Below are positions 26,601 to 34,474 of a stretch of 64,000 nucleotides of DNA, one piece after another. Positions within the stretch are counted from its first letter, which is position 1; each line of letters opens with the position of its first letter. The stretch is from Paenibacillus planticolens (GTDB lineage Bacteria > Bacillota > Bacilli > Paenibacillales > NBRC-103111): assembly GCF_013141725.1 (NCBI RefSeq), contig NZ_WHNZ01000064.1, positions 124,001 to 188,000 of the forward strand, in the 5' to 3' direction. Made by a program: the position numbers and the translations under genes. A model generated the notes under the pieces. It ran no database searches, was not told the origin of the DNA, and was given only the letters and a program-made list of their open reading frames with translations.

Positions 26601-29212
26601 ACGCTTACATGGATGAGTTCGAACCCGGCCACCGTTTTCGTATCGCGGTCAGCGGCCGGTACGGTAATGACCCTAACGGAACTGCCGGTTAGTCCTGCAG
26701 CCGTTGCGTTCAGAACGATCTCGCCCGCTTGCTTATCGGACTGCAGGATCGCCAACGCTTTGCCGCTAAACGCCTTCCGTTTGTTATCCTTGTAGCGCTC
26801 AACGCTTGCCGCATTTCCGTTGTCAACACCCGCCAGGTTACCGCTGCCCGAGAGGCTGAATTGAATCAGATTGTCGGCTGTAGGCACAATTCTACCGGCG
26901 CTGTCTACGATATCAGCTGTTATAAAAGATAAATCCGTGCCATCTGCTGTAATCACCTGCTTGTCGGCGGTCAATCTGACCGCTGCAGGCTCACCTGCGG
27001 TTGTCACCTGATCTCTGCCGATAATTGTTCCACTCGCATCCTTGGCCACTGCTTCTAAGGTGCCCGCTTCATAAGGAACCGACCACTCCAGATAGGTCTT
27101 TCCAGCCGAAGTTTCCTTATATGCAGCCCCCCAAGAAGTTGTCTTGGATTCATAGCTGCGCTCGCCTAATGATCTGCCGTTTAACAGCAGTTCTACCTTC
27201 TGAGCGTTCGTATATGCCAATACCCGGACAGTATCTCCCGTTTTCCAGTTCCAATGAGGCAGCAAGTGTACCATCGGTTTATCGCTCCATTGGCTCTGAT
27301 AATAATAGAAAATATCTTTCGGGAATCCGGCCGTATCGACTGCACCGAAGTAAGAACTTTTTGCCGGAAAGGAATTATAATAAGGAGTTGGCTCGCCAAT
27401 ATAGTCAAAACCAGTCCATATAAATTGTCCCGCGACATGTTTCAAATCACGGTCTCTCTTCCACGCATCCTCGGCCGTTCTGCCCCAGCCTACATAATCA
27501 TTATCATACGAGGATTGCTGCATATCCGCATACGTCGTGCTCTGATTAGATTGATTCGGGTGCGTATACACCCCGCGCGAACGCGTTGCCGATGAGGTTT
27601 CGGCGCCATAAATGATCCAGTTTGGATTTTGCTGGTGGTAACCGGCATAATTATTTTCGGAATAGTTAAGACCTACAATATCTACGGCATCGAATATCGC
27701 TTTAATATTCGCGTTTAGAGCCGTTACATTGACCTTATCGCCTCTTGTTTTATCCTCGCCAATGGTGGTTGGCCGCGTTGTGTCGATCTCTTTCACCCAT
27801 TTAACCAGATTACGGGCCGTTGTAACTCCGCTGGCACTAGTTGTATCATAAATTTCGTTGCCCAGAGACCACATGATGATGGAAGGCTCATTTTTGTGGT
27901 TATCAACCATCTCCTTCACGTCATGCTCCCCCCAAGTGGAAAAGAACCTGCCGTAATCATACGTTTTCTTCGATTGATTCCACGCGTCAAAAGCTTCCTC
28001 CACAACCAATAGACCTAAGTTGTTACAAGCTTCTATAAGCTCCGGGGAGGCTGGATTGTGCGTAACCCTTATGGCGTTTACACCCATATCCTTCATAATT
28101 TGCATCTGGCGCTCTACGGCGCGATAGTTCGTAGCTGCACCCAACGCACCCAAATCATGATGCATTGATACCCCATGCAGTTTCATATACTGCCCATTTA
28201 ACGAGAAGCCGTCATTCGGATCAAATGTAAAATACCGAAGCCCGAAGCGTGTTTCATACGTATCCACGACTTGGCCGCCAACCGTTACTTCTGTAACAAG
28301 CTTATACCTGTAAGCATTATCGACACTCCACAGCTTAGGATTCATGATCTCAGTATGATCAGCAAAATTAGCAACCACGCCGGCTTGAACGGTTTGCTCC
28401 GGCGATTCGACAGACGCTACAGCTGTCCCGGCGCTGTCCACAATCGTTGATTTAACCTTTATTTGCGCTGCTGAGCTTGACTCATTTTTCACCTTTGTGC
28501 CAAGGTTGACACCGGCTTTGTTAGCTTTGTAATCGTTTTCCAAATCAGGTGTCGTTACGAAAGTGCCGTATCTCTCCACGTGGATGGGATTCGTTACAGA
28601 GAGGTATACGTTTCTGTATATCCCACTGCCCGAATACCAACGACTGCTAGGCTGAATGTTGTTCACTTTCACCACGAGCACGTTTTCCCTGCCGTCCGTA
28701 TAGACCTTTCCGGTCACGTCATACGTAAAGGCATTATAGCCGTATGGATAGGTGCCCAGCAGCTGCCCGTTCAGATATGCCGTACTGTTCATGTATACAC
28801 CGTCAAAGTCGACAGAAAGTCGTTTGTTTTCCATCGTGGAGGGCAATGTAAACGTTTTGCGATACCATCCAGTACCGCCATCCAAAAAGCCCCCCTCATG
28901 CGTAGCAGGAGACTGTGCATTGAAATCCAGCTCCACACTCCAGTCGTGAGGCAAGCTCAGCTGCCTCCAGGCTGAATCGTCATAGCCGGGCAGCTGCGCC
29001 CCGGTAAGGCCCCCGCTCGTTTCTCTTTGGAAACGCCAATTTTCATTGAAATTGAGTCTCCTTTCTCCGTTGTAACTAACGGCTTTGCCCGTTGCCGCAA
29101 GACTTGCATCTGAAGTTACCGCCTGCTGCGCCTGCGCCATGGGTGGGGGAAGTACATTACTGGAAAGCAAAACGCCAATCAAACAAAATGCTGCAATCAT
29201 TCGCCTCTTCAC
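23654..29212 (-). CDS. Secreted GH2 beta-galactosidase-like enzyme with Ig, discoidin, cohesin and dockerin domains
   Basis: About 1852 residues from GTG at 29212, preferred because AAGGAGGA lies 7 bases upstream; an earlier ATG at 29272 has no such site. The signal peptide ends near AQAQQ. The GH2 sugar-binding, Ig-like and TIM-barrel domains span about 45-640. The acid/base is Glu453 in SLGNEIYD and the nucleophile Glu538 in YGAETSS. DUF4982-like domains, four Big_4/Ig-like repeats (PAxVNVLYSD type), two discoidin-like modules, a cohesin-like module (about 1660-1795) and a dockerin follow. The second dockerin loop (DVVADG) lacks the usual Asn. It probably removes beta-galactosyl caps before the GH84 enzymes act. 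First gene of the glycosidase operon. Confidence 0.9.
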   Translation of the reverse strand: MKRRMIAAFCLIGVLLSSNVLPPPMAQAQQAVTSDASLAATGKAVSYNGERRLNFNENWRFQRETSGGLTGAQLPGYDDSAWRQLSLPHDWSVELDFNAQSPATHEGGFLDGGTGWYRKTFTLPSTMENKRLSVDFDGVYMNSTAYLNGQLLGTYPYGYNAFTYDVTGKVYTDGRENVLVVKVNNIQPSSRWYSGSGIYRNVYLSVTNPIHVERYGTFVTTPDLENDYKANKAGVNLGTKVKNESSSAAQIKVKSTIVDSAGTAVASVESPEQTVQAGVVANFADHTEIMNPKLWSVDNAYRYKLVTEVTVGGQVVDTYETRFGLRYFTFDPNDGFSLNGQYMKLHGVSMHHDLGALGAATNYRAVERQMQIMKDMGVNAIRVTHNPASPELIEACNNLGLLVVEEAFDAWNQSKKTYDYGRFFSTWGEHDVKEMVDNHKNEPSIIMWSLGNEIYDTTSASGVTTARNLVKWVKEIDTTRPTTIGEDKTRGDKVNVTALNANIKAIFDAVDIVGLNYSENNYAGYHQQNPNWIIYGAETSSATRSRGVYTHPNQSNQSTTYADMQQSSYDNDYVGWGRTAEDAWKRDRDLKHVAGQFIWTGFDYIGEPTPYYNSFPAKSSYFGAVDTAGFPKDIFYYYQSQWSDKPMVHLLPHWNWKTGDTVRVLAYTNAQKVELLLNGRSLGERSYESKTTSWGAAYKETSAGKTYLEWSVPYEAGTLEAVAKDASGTIIGRDQVTTAGEPAAVRLTADKQVITADGTDLSFITADIVDSAGRIVPTADNLIQFSLSGSGNLAGVDNGNAASVERYKDNKRKAFSGKALAILQSDKQAGEIVLNATAAGLTGSSVRVITVPAADRDTKTVAGFELIHVSVEVNEAPVLPAAVNVLYSDSSVATKPVTWAQVNPALYAKVGSFDVEGTVEGITEKAKAKVTVKGAAAVKPYSTATKVGVSPALPSKVTVLYSDETTKEKAVIWNAIPADLIAKEGTFVIKGSIAGLDLQAEASIRVTGESNSVNIMRSQAGSSYPLLEASFTNPDDKLSHINDGIKSYNDTPVNRWTNWTRTPRNDGDSITVGFGESYAINNLNLFVFTDRDTVVPQSVVVQYWNGSAWVNVDHQVSPTPYVVGQNTITFDAVRTNKLKFHMIASQTNKFIALTEVEVNADKLVMGSTAKLSGIAVNGQLLSTFSPDQQSYELSLPYGSKVPELTATAVDHASVMILPAYQLPGTAKIYVTSENGLADAIYTIHMSTEKQMISLNPVNIVVDKGYAPVLPLTVTANFNEGIPADVNVTWDAIDPALYNKLGEFTVLGTVQGTTLKAMAKVIVKGALAAENITLVVLKNRMPSLPKTVKVFYSDGTEEQKAAAWGDIPAGSTASVGEFDIEGTIAGTGFKAKAHIRVTDEIGSELNISRSKNGYDYPKAEASFTNRGPTSNDFIESINDDVISYEATPQNRWTNWQSTPRQGDWVSITFGDYAPQEYDVDNMEVHWFEDSGTSFPASFKIQYKSGDTWVDVTGLKSVPAAPALRQANFYTFDSVKTNSLRLNMVAKPGKSLAITELKIFDKQPKANSEAKVKDIMLDGKSILRDFVQTGDSYAYSVNVASAASIPQITGIGEGNTSVTVVPAVTAPGTAKVIAKSEDGKMTLVYTITYNVAQQVQQSTTLAGAAAVPAGTDFAVRFGLSSVTQYVYAQDITLNYDANVMEFVSARPLVDQMQIVRIVKEPVGKIRLIIASEGPGHAVTGTAQVAELTFRAKPLIQDAAGSIAVINATLADEKGTETQAASSSLDIRFTGVVPGVPGDINGDGKVSIGDLAMIAAHYGKDSNSPDWQTIKAADVVADGVIDIEDLAWLARKLME

Positions 29213-29365
29213 TTGACATCCTCCTTCATTTTCTCCTTTTAAAAAGACTAGATGCACAATGTCATGAACCACATCATGCCTCTAGCCTTGTCGCTGCTCT
29301 CGCTTGCTTAGTTACAAAATGTATCATACCCTATACACGGAACCCTGCATTAAGAATAAACATAA

Positions 29366-29379
29366 TGAAAGCGTTTAAG
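29366..29379. promoter_or_regulatory. Candidate CcpA cre site upstream of the GH2 gene
   Basis: TGAAAGCGTTTAAG matches the catabolite-responsive element consensus at all but about one position. It sits in the gap between the response-regulator stop and the GH2 start, upstream of a possible TATGAT -10 element. Carbon catabolite repression of the glycosidase operon is inferred. Confidence 0.5.
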
Positions 29380-29384
29380 AATGA

Positions 29385-31058
29385 TCATTTTAGAAGTAAA
29401 TTGATATTATTTATACTATTTTCTCGAAATTTTCCTCTATAGGCCCTAGGACTGTATCCTGTCGCCTTCTTAAACACACGGCTGAAATGTTCAGGATTCA
29501 AATAACCAACCTGTTCGCATATCTCACTAATCTTCATGTTCATTCGCAATAAGCGCTTCGACTCCTCCATGCGATGGTTTGTTACATATTGAACGAACGT
29601 ACACCCAACTTCTTTGGCGAATTGCTTGCTTAAATAGCTTTCGCTGACACCGACCATGTCACAAATGAATGACAAGTTTATGTTTTCGCGATAATGGGAA
29701 TCCACCAAATGTTTTGCCTTCAAAACGGGGAGACTATTGGGCTCATCTCGCATATTGCGGCTTTCGTGAGTGGCGCTGTAGATACTGTGGCATATTTGCC
29801 TAAGCCAAATGAGCGTATCCTCCAATGTCTGAGAATTTTCGATTGCCTCAAAAGGATAGCTAGTCTTGCCATCCAATTCATCCCAACGCAGCCCTTTTTG
29901 ATATAAAAACGCTCCGATTCCCCAAATGAAATCAGCCAGCACCTCTTTAGTTACAAGGGGATCCGTTCCTTTGTTTCTCACGATGGTCTTCATGATTTGT
30001 TCCAGCTTGTGTTCCCAGGCCAACTTGTCTTCCAGTGAAAAAAAGCGGATAAAGTCAACAATCATCCTCTTGATCTCTTCTTTCTTTGCCGTATGCTTGC
30101 TGCTATCCTGTTCGACATGCGCATGTTCGGGATAAAATATGCGGCCGAATCCTTCAAAATAAATCTTCGCCGCCAACTGCTTGGCTTGATCGTACAATCG
30201 GCGCCAGTCTTTCCTGCTGTTAGCCGTGTCGCTAACTCCAATGGATACTTTCATATTCATATATTGTTCAATACGGGTTTTCATGAGCTGAAAGGCGAAC
30301 TGGATTTTATGGCGGCTTGCCGACCAGCTCCTTTCTTCGGGAAGCGTTAAAAACAACACGTAATTATCAGCATCCTGTCTGTCATACAGAAACGGAATCG
30401 ACATGGAATGAAGGACAGTCTGAATCGTTTGGGCAACGAAACTCCCCTTCTTGGCATCGCTCATCCATGGCTCCGGTTGCCTCTTTATACACAGCACTGC
30501 GGCTACCTGATTAACTTCTCCGATACTTTCACAGATTTGGGCTGTTAGTTGATCGTACTCAAACTTCTCAACCTCAGGGTTAATAGGAATAAGCTTGCTA
30601 ATGTATTGTTCTGTATTCGTCCTGCCCCATTCATTCGTTTCTACGCGACTAATCCTTTGCGTCGTTTTAAGTTGATTAAGCGTTTGGATCGCTTTCGTAA
30701 CGACACGTATGAGATGCTCCTCGTCTAATTCCGTTTTCACGATATAATCGAGCGCTCCCAATAAGAAGGTATGTCTCACGATTTCATAATCGCTATATGC
30801 GCTTAAAATAATCCAGACTGGTGGCTTGCATATTTCACTGGCGTTGCATTCACGCAGGAGATCAATTCCGCTCATTTTTGGCATTTTGATGTCAGTAATC
30901 ACCATATCAATGTCACCATGCCCTCGCAAAAATGAGATCGCTTCCGCCCCATCATTGGCTTCGCATACGATTTGAATATTGAAGTCATGCCAAGGAATCA
31001 TTTGGTGCAAGGCAAGTCTGACCAGCGGCTCGTCATCCACAATCATCATCTTAAACAC
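29385..31058 (-). CDS. YesN-type response regulator (REC plus AraC-type HTH)
   Basis: 557 residues from GTG at 31058 (GGAG ten bases upstream); the in-frame upstream start at 31082 overlaps the ribosome site. The N-terminal receiver domain shows MMIVDDEPLVRL and the phosphorylatable Asp in VITDIKMPKMSG, with Lys in the KTELDEE region. A long middle part is followed by a C-terminal AraC double helix-turn-helix (INLSFICDMVGVSESYLSKQ, ISEICEQVGYLNPEHFSRVF). Such regulators work with YesM-type sensor kinases and activate sugar-uptake and glycosidase genes. No kinase gene is in the window. It lies between the transporter/sulfatase genes and the glycosidase genes. Confidence 0.9.
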   Translation of the reverse strand: MFKMMIVDDEPLVRLALHQMIPWHDFNIQIVCEANDGAEAISFLRGHGDIDMVITDIKMPKMSGIDLLRECNASEICKPPVWIILSAYSDYEIVRHTFLLGALDYIVKTELDEEHLIRVVTKAIQTLNQLKTTQRISRVETNEWGRTNTEQYISKLIPINPEVEKFEYDQLTAQICESIGEVNQVAAVLCIKRQPEPWMSDAKKGSFVAQTIQTVLHSMSIPFLYDRQDADNYVLFLTLPEERSWSASRHKIQFAFQLMKTRIEQYMNMKVSIGVSDTANSRKDWRRLYDQAKQLAAKIYFEGFGRIFYPEHAHVEQDSSKHTAKKEEIKRMIVDFIRFFSLEDKLAWEHKLEQIMKTIVRNKGTDPLVTKEVLADFIWGIGAFLYQKGLRWDELDGKTSYPFEAIENSQTLEDTLIWLRQICHSIYSATHESRNMRDEPNSLPVLKAKHLVDSHYRENINLSFICDMVGVSESYLSKQFAKEVGCTFVQYVTNHRMEESKRLLRMNMKISEICEQVGYLNPEHFSRVFKKATGYSPRAYRGKFRENSINNINLLLK

Positions 31059-31228
31059 GGTATGCCGTCTCCTTTTGTCCAAGAATGCCGACCTCTTGCC
31101 TAACCGCCTCTAGCTTAAGTTACAGCTATCATGCGCATCATACACAATATCATCCATTTATCAAATCCCTCTCACTTTACATCTATAGCTCTATTTTGAC
31201 ATGTTAGCTTAAAATCCCAATGAAATTA

Positions 31229-31254
31229 GCGGATACCTTAAGTACAGTATCCGC
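31229..31254 (-). terminator. Hairpin after the sulfatase gene
   Basis: GCGGATAC and GTATCCGC form a perfect 8-bp stem over a ten-base loop, 29 bp beyond the sulfatase stop. The following minus-strand sequence (TAATTTCATT) is only weakly U-rich, so it may be a weak terminator or a processing/stability hairpin separating the uptake genes from the regulator. Confidence 0.55.
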
Positions 31255-31282
31255 CAGCTTCACCCGCTATTTCGTTTTTCGT

Positions 31283-32680
31283 TTATTTCACAGCATCCAT
31301 CATGTGCTTATATTCCTTCGCGTGGTAAGGTCCGCCTTCTTTCATAACGGTCCACAATGGATCTGTGTCCTCTTTCATGGACAACATCATGTCATCGTGC
31401 CATTCATTAAGCAAATATACAGCTTTCATGTGGATATCGCTTCTTTCTTCAACGAGATTGTACTGTTCGTAAGGATCATTTTCCAAATCAAACAGCATGT
31501 CTTTGGGAAATCCATGATAACCGTCATGATAGGTTCGAATATACAGCCAATTCTCAAATCTGACGCTTCGCTGGCAGACATGTGCGCATTGGGATACAAC
31601 CAAGTAAGGTCTGCCTGTATCTGTACCCTTCGTAATGCTTTCCGCATAGCTCAAACCGTCCCAAGACTCCGGCTTCGGCGCACCAAGCAAGCTTGCGAGT
31701 GTAGGGGCGAGATCCAGCTGATAATGGAGCCCCTCGTCTACACTTCCTTTAAGACCGCCAGGCCAGCGGATAATCATCGGAATTCGGCAGGTCCCCTGAT
31801 CCGCTGTCCCGTGCTCGGAGTAAATACCTAATTCCCCCATATTCTCCCCATGATCCGCGCTAACAACAATCGCTGTATCCGCTAACACGCCGAGCTTGTC
31901 GAGCCTTTGAATCACTTGCCCGATATGCTCGTCCATATAACGAATGGCGCAATCGTAATTGTCGATGATCGTCCTTAAATCGTTATGCTGCTCAATCGTT
32001 TGGCTATGCCTTGGATGTCTGTAATAATGCGACTTGGCAAGCTTATTCATATCTTCAATGCTGTGCTGCCCCTTTTTGAGCTTGTGCTGCAGGAATACAT
32101 CTTCCGTGATCCATGCCGGCATAGGTTCGTTAATAAATGGATTGCCTATGTGCTCCGGCGTTCTATAAGGCGTATGCGGATCCCAGAAATTAAGATGCAA
32201 GAACCAATCTTCTGATTTCGCATTATCTTCCAGCCATTTGAGTGCAACAGGCAATACTTGTTCTGCAGATTCGCCGCCCCTGCCTCCAACATTGAGAACT
32301 TCATTAAATCCCGCGTTAAAGGTCCATACGGAATGTCTTTCTGAGAAGGTGCTGATCGAAGCCGTCTTCATGCCCATTTTACGCAACACGCCGGGAAGGC
32401 TTTCCGTCGCCAGCCGGTCGCTGAAACCGCGCTCCATTCCTTCGCGCCTCATATCCGCAGCCGTTCCCCCATGTCCGACGACGCCGGTATGGATCCCGAA
32501 TTTGCCCGACATTAATGCCGATCTGGAGGGCATGCATGGGGCGTCCGAGCAATAGTAGTTGGTAAACCGAATGCTCTCTTCGGCAATCTGGTCGATATTA
32601 GGCGAAGTCGCACGATGGTAACCATAGCAGCCCAAATGATCAGGACGCAAAGAATCTAAATCCAAATAAAGAATTCTCAT
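31283..32680 (-). CDS. Type I (formylglycine) sulfatase, probably cytoplasmic
   Basis: 465 residues of the arylsulfatase/alkaline-phosphatase fold. Metal ligands are expected in LYLDLDSLRPDH near the start. The maturation motif C49-M-P-S-R53 is the Cys type, which must be oxidised to formylglycine by FGE or an anSME enzyme; neither is in the window. The later VVSADHGENMGELG block carries further metal ligands. There is no signal peptide, so it should act on an imported sulfated sugar. It is the last gene after the binding protein and permeases (52 bp gap), supporting uptake of sulfated oligosaccharides. Confidence 0.9.
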   Translation of the reverse strand: MRILYLDLDSLRPDHLGCYGYHRATSPNIDQIAEESIRFTNYYCSDAPCMPSRSALMSGKFGIHTGVVGHGGTAADMRREGMERGFSDRLATESLPGVLRKMGMKTASISTFSERHSVWTFNAGFNEVLNVGGRGGESAEQVLPVALKWLEDNAKSEDWFLHLNFWDPHTPYRTPEHIGNPFINEPMPAWITEDVFLQHKLKKGQHSIEDMNKLAKSHYYRHPRHSQTIEQHNDLRTIIDNYDCAIRYMDEHIGQVIQRLDKLGVLADTAIVVSADHGENMGELGIYSEHGTADQGTCRIPMIIRWPGGLKGSVDEGLHYQLDLAPTLASLLGAPKPESWDGLSYAESITKGTDTGRPYLVVSQCAHVCQRSVRFENWLYIRTYHDGYHGFPKDMLFDLENDPYEQYNLVEERSDIHMKAVYLLNEWHDDMMLSMKEDTDPLWTVMKEGGPYHAKEYKHMMDAVK

Positions 32681-32732
32681 AGGTCATGTAACCTGCCTTT
32701 GATGTATTTTGTTGTTTGTGCATCTTCTGTAG

Positions 32733-33557
32733 TTAGCCCTTAACGGCCCCGGCAATCCCATCTACAAAGTAGCGCTGCAGGAACAGGAAAATAACAATGA
32801 TCGGAACGATAGCGATCGTGCCTCCGGCGGCAATCCCCGTCCAATCCACCACATTCTCACCCCGAAGTGCGTATAGGCCAACGGCAAGAGGCCGCAGATT
32901 GGGCGAACTGAGTGTTAAAATTAACGGAATCATAAAAGAGTTCCAAGACCAAATGAACTGCATGATCGTCACACTGCCAACGATTGGCTTCGATAACGGC
33001 AGCATAATGGTGAAAAAGGTGCGGAAAAATCCACAGCCGTCCATAATGGAGGCTTCCTCAAGCTCTTTAGGAATCTGGCCGAAGAAGGTAGCAAAGAGCA
33101 GGATAAAGATGATGTGCGCTCCTCCCGCTTCAGCAAGAATGACCCCAAGTAAATTGTTCATCAGCCCCAATTGTTTGATCAAATCATAGATCGGAATAAT
33201 CGCAAATTCCATCGGGACAATCATACTGGCGACCAGAACCGCCAAAACCGGCTTCTTCCCTTTAAAAGCATATCGGCCTAGTACATATCCGCAGGTTGAC
33301 GTTGCCAAAAGTACGATGAGAATGGTACTGACAGAAATAACGACACTATTCAAAAAATAGCGTTCAAAATTCGCTTCATTCCATGCTCTGACTAGATTCC
33401 CCATTTGGAAGCTGTTCGGGATCAACCGGAGGCCATTTGCGAAAAATTCGCTCTGTGTCTTGAAGGAAGCCGAGACCATCCATAGAAACGGATAAATCCA
33501 AATGAGGCAAAAGGCGGTCATGACGACGTGGAACAATGATAATCTTAGGATTTTCAT
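32733..33557 (-). CDS. Sugar ABC transporter permease (MalG/AraQ family)
   Basis: 274 residues with six membrane segments and the EAA loop EEASIMDGCGFFRTFFTIMLP that contacts the ATPase. Length and N-terminal WIYPFLWMVSASFK are typical of carbohydrate-uptake CUT1 permeases. Its ATG overlaps the end of the partner permease by four bases, so translation is coupled. No ATPase is encoded nearby; a shared MsmX-like ATPase elsewhere is expected. Confidence 0.93.
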   Translation of the reverse strand: MKILRLSLFHVVMTAFCLIWIYPFLWMVSASFKTQSEFFANGLRLIPNSFQMGNLVRAWNEANFERYFLNSVVISVSTILIVLLATSTCGYVLGRYAFKGKKPVLAVLVASMIVPMEFAIIPIYDLIKQLGLMNNLLGVILAEAGGAHIIFILLFATFFGQIPKELEEASIMDGCGFFRTFFTIMLPLSKPIVGSVTIMQFIWSWNSFMIPLILTLSSPNLRPLAVGLYALRGENVVDWTGIAAGGTIAIVPIIVIFLFLQRYFVDGIAGAVKG

Positions 33558-34474
33558 GATTTTGCACGACCTTTGATTCGTTTACTCAGCACGGATTGAA
33601 TCACCGCGAGAGCACTGATGGTTACGGCAAAGAAGAGACCTGCAGCCGATGCATACCCAAGTTGCGGAAGCCCCATTTCACTGGAAAAGGCATATCGGTA
33701 AATATAGGTGGACACAACGTCCGTTGCGAAGAAAGGCCCTCCATTGGTCATCGTTTTGATCAAATCGAACACTTTCAGGGAATTGACGACATTGAGCAGC
33801 AAAATGACGGCTCCTATCGGCAGAAGCAGAGGTACGGTTATATGAAAAAATAATTTACTCCCTCTTGCTCCATCCACTTCCGCAGCTTCATACAGATCCT
33901 TGGGTATCCCCTGCAGTCCGGCAAGCCAATAAATCATGTTAATCCCGAGATTTTTCCATACTGAAATGAGAATCACGGTAAACATGGACCATTTGGCATC
34001 TCCGAGCCAATTAATCGGCGTGTCGAGCCAGCCTATTTTCAATAACGCATCATTAACAGCTCCGTCGCTGCCCCATATGAAAACCATGATAATACCGACA
34101 ATCGATGTGGTTGTAACAACCGGCAGAAAGATTAAGGTCCGGTAGATACCGGCCCCCTTTATTCTGGGACGATTCAGAACAACGGCAAGTATTAAAGGTA
34201 TGAACAGATTAAGAGGCACGACGCCGAACATAAAGGTAAAGCTATTTTTAAAGGCATTCCAAAAGTAAGCGTCCTTCGCCACTTGAACGAAGTTATGAAG
34301 TCCGACATAGGTTGCATCGGAGGTTAGCCCCGACCAATCCAAGGTGGCATAGTACAAGCTGGCTGCTATCGGCCATCCTTGAAACAATACGAAAAGCAGT
34401 AACGTCGGAGCCAGGAATAACCAACACCACAATTCAATTTTCCATTTGGTTTTCACGATGCGTGAACTCCCCAT
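33554..34474 (-). CDS. Sugar ABC transporter permease (MalF/LplB family)
   Basis: 306 residues with six or more membrane segments. It starts with a cytoplasmic KTKWKIELWCW stretch before the first hydrophobic helix, and has the EAA loop YEAAEVDGARGSKLFFHITV. It forms the membrane channel with the downstream MalG-like permease. Its ATG overlaps the stop of the binding-protein gene. Confidence 0.93.
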   Translation of the reverse strand: MGSSRIVKTKWKIELWCWLFLAPTLLLFVLFQGWPIAASLYYATLDWSGLTSDATYVGLHNFVQVAKDAYFWNAFKNSFTFMFGVVPLNLFIPLILAVVLNRPRIKGAGIYRTLIFLPVVTTTSIVGIIMVFIWGSDGAVNDALLKIGWLDTPINWLGDAKWSMFTVILISVWKNLGINMIYWLAGLQGIPKDLYEAAEVDGARGSKLFFHITVPLLLPIGAVILLLNVVNSLKVFDLIKTMTNGGPFFATDVVSTYIYRYAFSSEMGLPQLGYASAAGLFFAVTISALAVIQSVLSKRIKGRAKS

